In this document: positions 35,132-47,699 of the stretch, in pieces
How positions within the stretch are numbered: position 1 is the first letter of the stretch
Layout of the letters: every line of letters begins with the position of its first letter
From: Ashinkailepas kermadecensis
Lineage: Eukaryota > Arthropoda > Thecostraca > Neolepadidae
Length of the DNA: 64,000 nt
Direction of reading: 5' to 3'
Assembly (NCBI GenBank): GCA_034440615.1
Contig: JAOTOM010004304.1
Location: 62,001 to 126,000, forward strand
Program-made: the position numbers and the translations under genes
The notes under the pieces: generated by a model
Databases searched by the model: none
The model's input: the letters and a program-made list of their open reading frames with translations, nothing else
Told to the model about the DNA's origin: nothing

Positions 35132-36047
35132 CGCCCCAGAGCACGCAGTCGGCGTCTGTGGAAAATTCCTCTTGTCGAGTCTTGAACGGGACGATGTCGG
35201 GGTCCACCACCGCCGGCCAGCCGGATCGCACCGCCGCCAGTACTCGGACGAGCACCGGATCCCCCCGCGTGGCCGTGGCGATGTCGCGTGCAGTCAGACC
35301 TGGTCCGTCGTCCGCGACGAAAAGCACGCAGCCACTGCCATGCTCCGCCTCATCTTCTGCCGCCGCCCGCTCGTCCGCTGAGTTGGAGACTGGCAGCCGC
35401 GACAGGATGTCCACCACCCTCATCGCTTCGGTGCGGCGCAGCTCCACCCGGTACTGATATGCAGCCAGCTGGAGCGCGTAGCGCTGCATACGTGCCGCGG
35501 CCAGACACGGCAGCTCCCGGACCGGGCTCAATATCCGTGATAGAGTCCTGTTGTCCACCACCAGGGTGAAAGGCCGCCCGAAGATAGACTGGTGGAACCG
35601 TTTAACCCAGAAGGACACGGCCAGTGTCTCCTCCTCCACCTGGGCGTATTTGCGCTCAGTGGGGCTCAGGGTCCGGGAAGCGTATTGCACTGGTCGTTCC
35701 ATCCCGTCCAGCATCGCCTGGAGCAGAGCCGCTCCCAGGCCGGTCCAGCTGGCGTCTGCGATCAGCCGCTGAGGCAGAGCCGGATCGTACCGCATCAGAA
35801 CAGGTGCTATTACCAGCATCTGATCCATACGGGTCACGGCCGCTGAGCAGTCCATCACCACTTCACGTCTTTCTTTAGCAGAGCGTACAGCGGAGCCAGA
35901 ACCGTCATCAGGTTTGGCAATAGCCGCTGGTAATAGCTGATGGAGCCGATGAGAGACTTCAGCTGGTGGACGTTCTGCGGCTCCGGTGCCCGCTTGATGG
36001 CGCTGGTCTTCTCCAGATGGCGCAATCCTGTTGCTGACACCCTCCAC
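35076..36047 (-). pseudogene. gypsy-like pol: RNase H and integrase start
   Basis: RNase H motifs LIADASWTGLGAALLQ, EEETLAVSFWVKRFHQ and LVVDNRTL, then a linker leading into the integrase zinc-binding region. Meaningful sequence begins around 35910; the first residues overlap the RT frame. Frameshifted from both the RT and the integrase frames. Confidence 0.82.
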
Positions 36048-37108
36048 CCGAGGTACACCACCTCCTTCAAGTCAAATTCGCACTTTTCCTTCTTCAGCCG
36101 CATTCCATTGTCCTCCAGTCGCGTTAGGACCCCGTCCAGCCGCTGGAGTAGCTCACGGTCACTGTCTGCCGTGACGAGGATGTTGTCGAGGTAGCACACA
36201 ACCCCGGGGAGACCATCCAGCACACGGTCCATAATGGCCTGAAACACGACCCTACAGACACTGATGCCGTAGGGCAGTCTGTTCATACGGAACGCACCTC
36301 GGTGCGTGGTGACTGTCGTCACGTCCTTGGATTTGTCGTCCAGCTCGCACTGCAAATGTGCGTTCCGACAGTCAAGCTTGGAAAACTTCTTGCCCTTGAT
36401 GCTGGCGAAGCGCGCATCTGGCGTGAGCAACGGGTACTTCAATGGCTTCAGCTGAGGGTTGGCTGTGATCCGGCAGTCTGCACACAGTCGCACTCCATAT
36501 TGCTTGGGGATAGGCACCAGAGGTGTGCCCCAGCCAGAGAAGTCACCAGGCTGCACCTTCTCTGCTATGCCCTGGCTAACCCATCTGTCCAGCTCGCGCT
36601 CGATGGCATCCTGGAGGGCGAAGGGAACAGGCCTGGCCCGCCGGTACACTGGCTGGGTCCCCGGCTTCAGCTTCAGTGACACCTTGGCGGGTATCCTACC
36701 CGACTCCTCCCCGAACACACTCTGGTGTCGTTCAATCACCTGTTGCATTGTCAGCCCGGGCAACACTGGGTAAACCGCAGGTGCATCAAGCTCTGTCCTC
36801 TTCTTCAACACCTTGAGCCACTCCCACCCCAGCAGAGGGCGGTGTGAACCGATGTCCGACACCACCAGACGCAGGCGCACCGACTGGCCTCCTGCCTCCA
36901 TCAGCACCTCCCCCTCGCCCCGCAGGCGGATGGTCTGGCCTGTGAAGGAGGTCAGCCGCAGACGACAGGGTCGCAGCTTGAGGGCAGGGAGGGTTGTGCA
37001 GTTGCTGACGATGCTGACTGGAGACCCAGTGTCCACTAGCATGGTCAGATGCTGCCCATTGACCCGTACCTTGGCATACCCCGCCCATTCGGGCTGTCTC
37101 CTCCCCAC
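35855..37108 (-). pseudogene. gypsy-like pol: protease and reverse transcriptase
   Basis: Protease active site LVDTGSP (Asp codon 37033-37031). RT blocks: RLCADCRITANPQLKPLKYP, FSKLDCRNAHLQ, FRMNRLPYGIS and YLDNILV. The catalytic YLDD is YLDN here (Asn codon 36184-36182), which should abolish polymerase activity. The frame ends after KKDVKW, before RNase H. Confidence 0.85.
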
Positions 37109-37268
37109 CGTTCTGCTGCACTAGCTTCACCTTGCTTTGCTGATGGCAGTTGCGATGCATATGTCCAATCCGTCTGCACTGGAAACACCGCAGACCCTGG
37201 CCCTGCTCTGCCCTATTGCCTCCTGGAAGTCCCGCTTCCAATGGCCGTACTGCCCGCACTTGAAGCAC
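36786..37268 (-). pseudogene. gypsy-like second zinc knuckle fragment
   Basis: Intact CCHC CFQCRRIGHMHRNC at about 37190-37150, in a different frame from gag and from the protease, marking two frameshifts around it. Only the first 40 or so residues are meaningful; the rest of this frame is a shadow of pol. Confidence 0.65.
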
Positions 37269-37918
37269 GCCTTCTTGTCCCCTGCTAGGGCCCTACCTGG
37301 CGCTGGTTTCGGCCGTCGCTCTGGCTGAACTGCCTGAGCCTGCTGTTATGGCTGGTACTCAGCCACACTGGCCTGCTGCATCTCCAGTACCAGCTTTTGC
37401 GTCTGCTCAGCTGCCCGCGCCAGGGCAGCCACTTCCTGTAGGGTCAACCCATCCTCCTTCTCAGCAGCACGCTGGAGCAGCTTCTCCTGCAGGCGGGACT
37501 TGCTGCCTGCAACGGCCTGATCCCTGAGCGCGTTTGTGAGCTCCTCCCCAGGGAAGTTACACCTCCCTGCTGCCAACCGCAGCCGAGCGAGGAAGCCTTC
37601 GAATGCTTCCCCCTCTTGCATCCGGATGCGCCAGAACGCCATCCTCTCAGCGATGGCGTTACACTCTGGCGCAAGGTAGGCCCGCAGCTGGGAGACACAC
37701 GTAGCATACGCCCCTTGCACTCCGTTCGGTGCTGGCAGCATGGTATAAACCTCCTGCAAGTCAGGACCCAGCAGGTGGAGGAGCACTGCCGTCTTCCGCC
37801 CCTCAGCCACAATGTCCAGTGCGGCCAAGTAGAGCTCGACGCTGTGCAGCCACCGCTCGAAGTCATGGCCGATCTGATAGGGTGCCACCCCTGGCAGACC
37901 CAGAGCAGCAGTAGCCAT
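37230..37918 (-). pseudogene. gypsy-like gag with CCHC knuckle
   Basis: ATG at 37918 opens a 190-codon capsid-like frame (FERWLHSVELYLAAL, MAFWRIRMQEGEAFEGFLAR), closed by TAA at 37348-37346 after EYQP. Past that stop the same frame reads a first zinc knuckle CFKCGQYGHWKRDF, whose last ligand is Phe instead of Cys. Gag forms the particle that packages element RNA. Confidence 0.8.
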
Positions 37919-37972
37919 GCTGCGTAGTCACGGAGTCACAGCAGCCAACCGGCAGTCCTCCCAGATGCGCCA

Positions 37973-38610
37973 ATCACGCACAGTACGCACCGCCACACAG
38001 CCCGCGGCCACTGCTCCTGGTGCCGGTCGCGCTGCAGCAAGGCGCCCACGGCATTGCGCCTACGCGCGAGTCGAGTAGACTGTCGCACCATATACGCAGC
38101 GGGGACTTCCGCCCGGTAAAAAAAATGTCGTTCTCCTCGACCACGTGCGACGCGGGGAAATCCGCGAGATGATTCGGATGGCTCCGCCACAACCAGACTC
38201 ATCGCCCCGGTGACTCGCACGCACAACACCACGGGTAGAACGCGTCCGCAGTGCCCGTCAACGATTGCATCTGGTACTCTGGACTCAAGCGCAGTGCGCC
38301 GCCAGAGTCCGAACAGGTATTCAGAGTCCTCCGCGATTCCGTACGCTCACTGGTCGCCAAGTGTTCTGTCCTCTGCCTCTTCTGCTCGGTCATAAAACAC
38401 GCGCCGGCAACGGGCCTCCAGGCTTGGCATTATAACAACGCAAAGTACAATCAGACGCTCTGACACACACCAGTCTGCTCTCGATTCCTCACACCACCTC
38501 ACTGCCCGCCGGCCGACCGGGGTCGGACGGGGTCAGCCCTCTACCGGCTGGACGTGAAACGCCCGAGCTCCTCACTCGGCCGCAAGGTGGGCTGGCCTTG
38601 GGACACTACA
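37973..38610 (-). repeat. Putative 5' LTR and leader of the gypsy-like element
   Basis: Starts TGTAGTGTCCCAAGGCC on the minus strand and runs to just before TGGCGCATCTGGG. The usual terminal CA is not obvious and no second LTR is available, so the limits are tentative. Confidence 0.45.
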
Positions 38611-39462
38611 CACAGCATGTTAAACATTGAATTCAAATTATGTTGTTCAACAGAAGTGGTTCGCCAAGATGGTGGGCTCATGGTCTATATAGCAATGTCT
38701 GCTTAGTATAGACTCCGATCCCATAATCTATCCAATGAAGACATTTGGATAAAGAGCATTAAAACACCGATTTACAACGGAGACTACTATCAAGGCTTTT
38801 CATCGTCCAGATGTGTACGTCCAGGCTGAGATTTAAGAACCCCGAAGACAATGGGATGAATTTAGACCTCATTTTACCTCATTTTACTCATTTTACCCAT
38901 AAGCATAGTACAAGATTTTACTGTTTGTACGCATTGCATTGCACCGGATATCAAACAAAAATATTAGTTGTAGTATTACCACCATAATGGAGTACCTACC
39001 TTTCCATGCTTCATATTTTTGTTAAAATTGATAACATTTCAGTATCACAAGCCCTCGCCTTAGTATCCATGACGCGAGTCGGTTGAAAAACTGCGCATGG
39101 AACAATCCAACGTATTCCCTGTGGTTCCCTGTGTGTTTCAGGCTTGGCCGCTTCGAGACCACGACATATGTGACGTCATTGCTACGAGAAGGTTTTTAAA
39201 TCGCTGTCATCCCCAAAGTGAAATTATTAAACTATGCTGTAAATGCTTCTCCTGTGACAAAAACAGTTCAGTTTTGTCCACGAAGTATTATTATCGTTTT
39301 TTTCGCAACCAAATACCCATTACGGGAAACTTGTCCATTGCAGGGTATATATTTATGAACACGACTTGTGGTGCAAGCAGTTAAATTGGCATAGGAAAGT
39401 AGATTTTGTGCGATGTACTCCATGGACGTCATTGTTAAACTATACGATCATCGTGACATGCG
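38611..39462. other. Unique-looking spacer, nothing recognised
   Basis: No exon, repeat or element could be supported between the gypsy element and copy C. Confidence 0.5.
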
Positions 39463-41458
39463 CAATGGCGTACCGAATGGGGGGGGATTGGAGCCATTGG
39501 AACAGTCCCCCTCCCCATGAGAGGTTGTGGGCCCCCAATATCGCGCCAGGGTTCGGAAAAATAACGCCAGCCTCCCTAAAAATCCTGCTGATGCCCAACA
39601 ATCACACCGGGGAACATACAAATCACTTTGGGGCCCCAAAAAGTCGCGCATGGGTTCCTGAAAATGACGATGGGGCTCCCAAAATCCCACCAAAGACGCT
39701 GAAAATCACACCGGGGCCTCAAAAATCGTTCCTGGACCATAAAAATGACGCTAAGGGCTCCAAAGTGTTGGACCGAGCCCCTGGAAATATCGCTGGGCCT
39801 CCAAAAGGTCGCGCCGGGACCCCGATAAATCGCGCCAGGGCCCCAGAAAATCATGCTGAGGCCATAAGAGGTCGGGCCGGGCACCTGGAAATCACGCTGG
39901 AGGCAAAAAGACCGGAAGTCACGCCGGGGCCCTCGAAAACGACACTGGGCACCAGAAAGACTGGCCAGGCCCTCATAATCACGCTGGGTCCCAAAAGGCG
40001 GGTAGGGGGCCCTGATAATCGCGCTGGGGCCACAACAAAGTTGGACCGGGAACCGAGAAAATCACGCCGGGGGCAGAACAAAATTCGTGCCGTGGTCCTT
40101 GAAAATCATGATGGGTGCCGCAGAAAGACGGGCTGAGCCCCTGATAATCACGCTGGGGCCTTAAAAAGTTCACGACTGAGCCCAGAAAATCAAGCTGGGG
40201 GCCGAAAAAAAAATCGTGCAAAAAATTGTGCCGGGGTTCTTGATAATCGCAATGGGGACTCCAAAAAGTTGGGCCGGAGCCACTGAAAATCACGTTGAGC
40301 CTGAAGGTACCGAAAGGTCGCGCCCAGGCCCATGCAAATCACGCTAGGGGCTCGACAGGTCGCACCGGAGCCCCACAAGTCTCATCGGGAACACCCAATA
40401 AATGAAGCCGTGGCAACGATAAAAAACAGTTTGGATATGGGCGATCACTCTGGAGTCCCAGCAATTGTTCCAAAAGAAACCAAAACGTGTTGGAACCCAA
40501 ATACGCATCGAGACCACTAAAACTCGCGATAGGCATCCCACCAAATGAAAACAGGGTCCAAAAATCGCACTTAGACCCAATAACGTCGCGCCGCTGCCCT
40601 TGAAAATCACTAGAGGCCCAAAAAGTCGCGTCGGAGCCCCACAAGTCGCAGCTAGCTCCCCCCCCAAAAAAAAACAATCCCTACCCGGAATGTTATTTTG
40701 CGGCCACAAAAACTGCGTTCAAAGACCACAAAAACGCGTCGGGCCCCGGAAAAGAAGCACGTTGGAGCACCGAAAAAAATGCACTGGGAGCCCGAAGAAT
40801 CGTGCCGAGGCCCAAAAATATTGCACATGAGGCTTACAAAAGATAGAAGTCGACCAAAAAATCACAAAAGGACTCTTTCGAGTCGACCCGAGCACCGGAA
40901 AACTCAGAACAGGTCATGAAAGAAAGTTCTCCTGAGGGCCTCTTTACCCTGAAGGTTGCCATCGGCTGGAAAAAAAAACTCGTTGAGCAGCCGCAGTGGC
41001 ATACCAAAGAGGCATATACTCCACCCCCCCCCCAATCCTGAAGAGGTGGGTTTCCAAGAACCCAAGAATCGCGTCGGGGTCCCCAAAAAATGGTTCTGGG
41101 GCCCCATAGATTCGCGTCGGGGCCCCCAGAATTACAGGTTATAAATAAATACAACCGGCACGAAAAGAACTTCCACCGGGCACACAAATTTGGGCCGGGA
41201 ATGCCAAAATCGCGCTGAGGCCCAGATAAGTACAACGCGCCCCGCGAACTAGCCCGAGCACCCAAATATCGCGCTTGGAACCCAAAATTCCTGTCGGTAT
41301 TCACATAAATTCTGATCGGGGCATGACAAAATTCCCTCGTGGCTCCCAAAAATTGGCGTCTATGCAGGGGCGTCGATTTGTATCCTTTTGTGGGGGCCAT
41401 GGCCCACCAATGTTGATCTTGGCCCCCCCTCCAATGTTGATTTGGGCCCCCCAATAAC
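39463..41458 (+). mobile_element. Copy C: array-2-type element, diverged
   Basis: Left end CAATGGCGTACCGAATGGGG (hAT-like CARNG-type). The body is one long degenerate AAAATCGCGC-GGGGCC array. 40330-40670 aligns unit by unit with 13690-14010 of copy A. The right boundary is uncertain: CAGGGGCGTCGATTTGT at 41366 and GGGCCCCCC sequence to 41458. No array 1. Confidence 0.7.
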
Positions 41459-43349
41459 ATATGCTACTTTTATGCTGATAGAAAAGCTAAAGGAAAAAGT
41501 GAAAAACACCATGCTAGATACATATCAAACTTAGTTGATGTTAACCAGCACATTTTGTACTGAAAAGAAACAGATTTGGATTAGATAGTGGACTGACTCT
41601 CCACCTTTTGCTATAAAATTCAAAATTGTGTGCAAAAACAAAACAGCTGGATTTCCCTCCATTGTGGAAGGACAACTTACATCATAAAATGTTGAGATTA
41701 GCAGATGCTGATGCATTTCAAACCAGATTGTCTGCAAAAATATGCTAAGCCACAAAACAACAATTGCATTGTCATTCTGATGTTTGTACACACCACCAAT
41801 GGCAAAACCACATGCATATGGAGCTTGAACAGGATTCATTCTATTGTCAATTTTCAGTCATTGTCAAACTTGCATACAATCCAGTCCAGTGAACAACAAT
41901 CACAGTTATCATTGAGATTGTGGTTATACAAACTATAATTATCTTCAGCAGCCCACCCATCACACTATCAGCTTGATATTTACCTAGGTACCTACCTATA
42001 TGCCCAATGACAATCTGCATGCATTCAATATTGATATGGGGAAACCCAGTCTCAAACTGAACCGACGAGAGCCATGGGCCCATGTGTGAAACAATCTGCC
42101 AGCTTATGATACCATGAAAGAGAAAAGTCAGCATGAAGCTGCATGGACACTGCATTAAAATTGATATTCCTAAAGAAAGTAATAGGTACTAAGCCATGGC
42201 TCACATGACTTCCAAAGCAAACCTTACAGTCATACAATACCAATGCTATACAAGACCAATGTCTTGTAGTGTGCATGAAATGCCACAAAAACCTTAAAAG
42301 GTCCACCAAAGTTAGCCTTCAAGCCTGGGTGACGTCACATTTGTTTCCTCATATTGCAGAGAAGTTGGTAGCATCAGGCATGTTTCAATTTCGCTGCGCA
42401 TGGGAGGGGAGAGTGATTTTATAGGCGTGCCGGACCATACAGGTCATTTGCGCCGCCTTTAAATCGAGTACGTTACATGTCTGTCTATAAAAGCGAGTAC
42501 TTGCGATCAAGGTGCAGGCAGGTGGATATTTACGTTAAGGGAATTTTACGTTATAGTTGATGTGATATTTTGGGTGCCGAAGGCGGGGGCTGAGACGGGG
42601 ACATCTCATTGATGTCTAAATGGTTTTAATTTTACTTTACTCCTCCACAAAATACTTTGTAGTTTCGGTGGGGGTGGGCTGCGCATGAGACATACCAAGT
42701 TTATGCATTGCCCATGTAGTTTTGCACGTTATATGATTTTTTTCTCGACAAAGTGGAGGACTGCCCTGGACTTGTATTTTGCATGCTGGCGCAGCTAGGC
42801 ATAGTCCGAAAATGCTTTCATTGAGGCGTTTGAGTGAGGAAAGACAACACCATCCAATAATAGCCAGTAATTAGCAGCAATATAGTAATTACGTGTTTGA
42901 AGTTGCAAATTTCCTGTCTCTCTCCTTGAAAAATAGAATTGGGTATAGCGGACACCGGTCGTGATGTCTGTTCTTCAAAACGTCCAAAACCGTACCATCC
43001 AAAGATAAAAAGTTCAAGTACAAAATCCTAGAATCTCAAACTAGCGATTGTGGTCGACAAAAATGACGGAGGTGAGACATTTGTGGCGCAATTGCGCGCG
43101 ATGTTGTATCCGGTGGCCAGACTCATGGGACGTCGCGCTGCTTCATTTTTTATACTTCACACCTGATGTGTCTGCAGATTGGTGTGATTTTAAGCCGTGA
43201 ATAACTTGCTGATATTTAATTCCCAAAGAAACAATAGAGGAAGAAGTTGGCAGGTAAGCTTCAAGAAGTCCAATCCATGCTTTTTTATGATTTCTGCACG
43301 GTGTTTCTATATTAATGCCAGATACCTAACTACCTACCTACCATATTTG
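41459..43349. other. AT-rich then mixed unique sequence
   Basis: No assignable gene. At 43062-43070 ATGACGGAG is followed by GTGAGA, a possible short first exon with donor, but too short to support. Confidence 0.4.
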
Positions 43350-44640
43350 AGTACTATTGTGCTTTAAGGTGGTAACAAGAAAAGTTTTTACACGCATTTT
43401 CCTCCATAGAGCAAACGAATGGGTTAGGTTTGGTGGTAAATTTGTGCCCTAAGGTATTTTATGAATTCTTGGCATTTATCATTTGAATGCAATGTTTATG
43501 GATGTGACTAAGATGATGGGACCACTCATTTTCTGTGCAAATGCTTACTTTTCAGGTTGTGAGCAAAATAACACCAAAAAGGGGGCCTAGCATGAGTTCT
43601 TGCCTAACCTAGCATGGTTCTTTAGAAACAATTATGGTAATTTGCCATTTAGGTGTTTATTTATTTTGGAGAATTTTCTTGAATACCTGCCATAAGTGTA
43701 AGATGATGGGCTTTTTTATCTTAAATTGGGAAATTGACATTGTTCTGTGCATTTGTGTTGACGTTGAGTTAGATAACATAGCATAAAAAGAATTGTATAA
43801 AAATTCAGCATAACCTAACCTAACTTAGCCTAACCTCCAAACAAATTTGGAGAACAAAAATGGCAAGAAATAAAATTAGAAAAAGTTAAAGGATTTTATG
43901 TTCTGAAAAATTTGCAAAGTTAAAAACCTAACCTAACCTAGCATGAGTTCTTCTTGAAGAAACAATTATGTGTAAATTTGTCATTTAAGGTGTTTTTATT
44001 TATTTTGGGGGAAAATTTTCTTCAGAATACCATGTCCATAAGGGTGACTAAGATGATGGGACCACTTATTTTCTGTGCAATTGCTTTTTAAATTGGAAAA
44101 AATTGACAAATTTTCCAACTTATGTGTGTAACTTATGTGTCCAACATATGTGTGTCCAATGTGTGTAAGAACTTTTCTTGGTTGGTTGGTTGGTTATTTG
44201 GGCTTACCGCCGCATTGACTGCGTTGGTCATACAGCTCCCATAAACAACTTTTATTGTTACCACTTTAAAGCACAGTAATACCGAAAAGTGTCCCAAAAA
44301 ATTAACAAACATTTTCACAAAAATGGAATTTGTTCTTCAAAAGCAGCTGAGGTTTGGTTAGGCTGGGTTATGTTTCTTTTTTAATGTTTAATTTTTTTCA
44401 TGATTTTTTTTCCTGTTCTCAAAAGGTAGGTTAGGCTAGTCTAGGTTTTGTTGCATTAAAAAACAAATATTTTTATGCTATGTTACCTAACTCAAAGCCC
44501 ATTGTTGGCAATGTTTTGCTTACAACCTGAAAAGTAAGCATTTGCACAGAAAATGAGTGGTCCCTTCATCTTAGGCACCTTCATAAACATGTATTCTGAA
44601 AAATTTGCAAAAAAATCAACAAAAAAAGCACCTTAACACG
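43350..44640. mobile_element. AT-rich foldback-like element with TTAGG-type tracts
   Basis: Left half carries GACTAAGATGATGGGACCAC and TGCAAATGCTTACTTTTCAG; right half has their reverse complements near 44525-44575. Internal CCTAACCTAACC blocks lie at 43810 and 43925, and GGTTAGGC blocks at 44355. A GGTT-tailed family fragment (44176-44245) is nested. Same family as 8570-10900. Confidence 0.6.
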
Positions 44641-45579
44641 CGTACTGGAGGGGGGGGGGACGAAATCCGCTCACTCCTCCGGTTTTTCGAAGATAACTCC
44701 AGATTTTACCGATCGATATACGCCATTTCTTGCGTACATGCTTAGAAGTGTCCAGCACGTCACTCCTTTCTTCGCGAAGCCGATTGCGCCGAGCTGCTCG
44801 ACGGAGCAGTCGGGCGGGCGGCCCGGTTCCGGTAACTGGAACAGGTAACTGACCTGATAAAGTGCTGCTATATAGGTGACTTGAGGTGAAATGCCGGATC
44901 TAGCATCTGCATTGCATCATTAGTAATGTCCAAAACATCATTGATGCCCATTTTGGAGCATTTAAACACAATCACAGTGATCCATAGCAATGACAAGCCA
45001 AGCCACGCAAAACAAGAAAATTTTGACACGTGACCTCATTTGACCTTGAAGATATTGACCAACGGTCATGACATTTGCACACAATAGAGTTCACTACCAT
45101 ACCCATCCACCCTGCGAATTTCGTTACTCTAGCTTTAATAGGAGCCGAGATCTTAGGCGAGTGAGGGGGGATGAATCCCCCTCCCCTCCAGTGCGCGTAA
45201 TTTTCAGAGGCCCTCAAGGGCGCGTGTTAAACTGCAAATCTACCAAATAATAATAAAAAATTGGGGAAACTGTTTTGGGAATTTTTGACAAGTTTTCCAG
45301 CTTGAAAAACCTAAACTAACCTAACTTGACCAAACCTATCCCATTTGTTTGCTATATGGAGACAAATGTGTGTGCTTTAAGGCGGTAACAAGACAAAAAT
45401 GTCTTGAAAAATGACAAAAATGACAATATTCACTAATGAGTGATTCAATACCATTCCCACTGGACTCTAAAAGCTATATCATAACCTTACTTCTATAACG
45501 TATACCACAAGAACCCATCTGGATTCTACCGCTGACTCAGGACACTAGAAGTCAATTAAAGAAAGTGTTACTTCATTAC
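44641..45579. other. Spacer with one dispersed-repeat fragment
   Basis: 45300-45420 holds the AT-rich module reversed (CCAAACCTATCCCATTTG...). The rest is unrecognised. Confidence 0.45.
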
Positions 45580-45694
45580 CTGCATTGTTAATGTAAACGA
45601 AGATCCTTGAACCATATGTAATGTTCTTCCGTGGTCCTCCACCCCTCCAACCACCCTGACCAAACTTCAGGAGCGCATCCATCTCCAAAGCAGC
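45580..45694 (-). CDS. Candidate internal coding exon, product not recognised
   Basis: Acceptor TTCCGCAG at 45695 and donor GCAG|GTAATG at 45579. The 115 bp between them is open throughout in the frame AALEMDALLKFGQGGW / KNITYGSRIFVYINNA. Composition is that of ordinary globular protein and unlike the repeats around it. I do not recognise the family and found no partner exon. Confidence 0.4.
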
Positions 45695-45901
45695 CTGCGG
45701 AACAAGGTATGTATTGCAGGAAAAGTACTATGATCTGAATTCCATGGTATCCTTGTTGCCTAATAGTCCATCCTTGCCTATCCATGTAGGAGATGTTTGA
45801 CTTTTCTCGAACTGTCTGGAGAACTTGGGAGTTGAAATCACGTGTGAGTGATGAAACAGATGAGCTATTCCTATATGCTTATGTTGCAGAATTGCATGGC
45901 G

Positions 45902-47145
45902 CAATAGCATGCCGAATGGGGAGGGGACATTGTGGGCAGTTGTCCCCTGACAGCTTATGGGCCCCCAAGAATCGCGTCAAGTTCCTGAACAAAATAAATG
46001 CGCCAGTCTCCTCAATAATCCCGTTTCGGCCCCCAATAATCGCACCGGGGCCCAGTATAATTGCATTGTGGCCAAAAAGTCGCGCAGGGGCTTCTCAAAA
46101 AGGACGCTGGGGTCTCAAAAGTCCCCACCTGGGCCCCTGAAAATCACGCTGGGGGCTCGAAAGAGTCGTGCCGGGGTTCAAGAAAATCATGACGGAGGCC
46201 ACAAAAGGGCGGGCCGGGGTCCCGGAAAGTCACGCTGAGCCTAGGGGTACGAAGAATTTTCGCCCGCATCCCTGAAAATCACGCTAGGGGCATGACAGGT
46301 CGCACCGGGGCTCCAAAAGTCTCATTGTGATCACCCAACAAATGAAGCCGGGGCAACGAAAAACAGTCCCGACATGGAAAATCACTCTGGGGTCCCAATA
46401 ACCGCTCCAAAAGCCCACAAAATGTGTTGGGCCACAAAAAACGTTTCCTAGCCACTAAAGCTCGAGCTAGGGATCCCAACAAGTGACCACGGGGCCCCAA
46501 ATATCGCGTTCGGGGCCCAAAATTCCGTCGGTAATTCCAAAATTTAACTTCGGTAATCAAAAGCTTACCGAGTTTCGCAAGAAGGCGACAGGTCCTTAAA
46601 ATATGCGCTGCAGCTCGAAATAAACACACCGGGAGCGCTAAATAAAAGCATAGCGAGGCCCTCAAGGCACATCAGGGCCATGAGACCGCACGAGGCCTCA
46701 AAAATAGGCTGGGCTCTCAAAAAGGGAATTCATCGTAAACAAGGAACAAGTAGACCGGACACTAAATAAACACATCGGCGTCTTCGAAAACGCACCGATA
46801 CCACAAAAATATCATCGGTGTATAAAAAGGCAACAAAGCCGTAAAAAAAGAGCCGGGTCTCAAACATGTGCCGGGCCCCTAAGAAAAATTGGCTGGAGCC
46901 CTAAAACACATTCAAAGAAGAAGAAAAACGCAACGGTTAAAAAACAAACACCTAGGGTCACGGTTCGGTAGCCAATCTGGGAGCTTATTTAACCAAAGAG
47001 AGGAGGTGCATCAAAGCTCAGTGTGTCTCCGGATTTCCTCATCACGAGAAAATGTGGGAAGAGAACGAATACGTCGAATTTAATTTATCGATTTTTTTCC
47101 ATCGAACCGCCATACCAGGCATTCCACATGTCAAATGTGGCATGA
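45902..47145 (+). mobile_element. Copy D, first part: array-2-type element with module
   Basis: Left end CAATAGCATGCCGAATGGGG, near-identical to copy C. Degenerate array to about 46900, module at 46955-47060, then sequence matching 15375-15470 of copy A. Segment 46270-46500 is collinear with 13690-13910 and 40330-40550. Confidence 0.7.
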
Positions 47146-47485
47146 TCCGCGACCCTGATCCACCACAGTGGATGATGTACTCCGCGGCCTTGATCCGCCG
47201 CAGTTGACGCTATGCTTCGCGGCCCTAGTCCATCATAGTAGGTGTGCCCCACGGCACCGGTCCACCACAGTGGACGGTGTACTCTGCGACCCTGGTCTGC
47301 CACAGTGGACGGTGTGCTCCGCGGCTCCGGTCCGTTTCGGTGGACCATGTGCTCCGCGGCACCGGTCCGCCAGTGGACGGTGCGCTTCTCGGCTCTGGTC
47401 CGCCATAGTAGAAGGTGTGCTCCACAGCCCCGGTCCGCCACAGTGGACGGTCTGCTCTGCGACCCTGGCCCGCCACAGTGGACGT
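47146..47485. repeat. 35-bp tandem repeat, about 10 units
   Basis: CACAGTGGACGGTGTGCTCC-type units with spacing 33-35 bp (47268, 47303, 47338, 47371, 47406, 47441, 47475). It lies immediately after the copy D spacer and has no counterpart in copies A or B. Confidence 0.9.
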
Positions 47486-47699
47486 CAGGGTCGAAAAACG
47501 GGTTTTTCCCTGGATTTTTGCCATCCATAGCATTATCCTCTTCGCAAAATTATCCTCCATGTTGTTTCCTCCATGCGTTTTCAATTTGGACGTCTGATGG
47601 TGTTCGACAATGAATTGCCCTGTGGTAAAGTGCTCAAGATTCACCTGAAACTTCAAAGTGAGATTCTGATGCCAAGGTTTGAAGGAAAAATCCTTTAAA

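Larger units (their letters stand above)
33969..38610 (-). mobile_element. Decayed Ty3/gypsy LTR retrotransposon, 3' end missing
   Basis: Minus-strand order: possible 5' LTR (38610 to about 37973, starting TGTAGTGTCCC), primer-binding-like TGGCGCATCTGGG at 37972, gag, two zinc knuckles, protease, RT, RNase H and integrase. The reading frame is broken at least four times. No 3' LTR is present: the integrase end runs straight into copy B at 33968. The LTR extent is inferred from position only. Confidence 0.85.
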
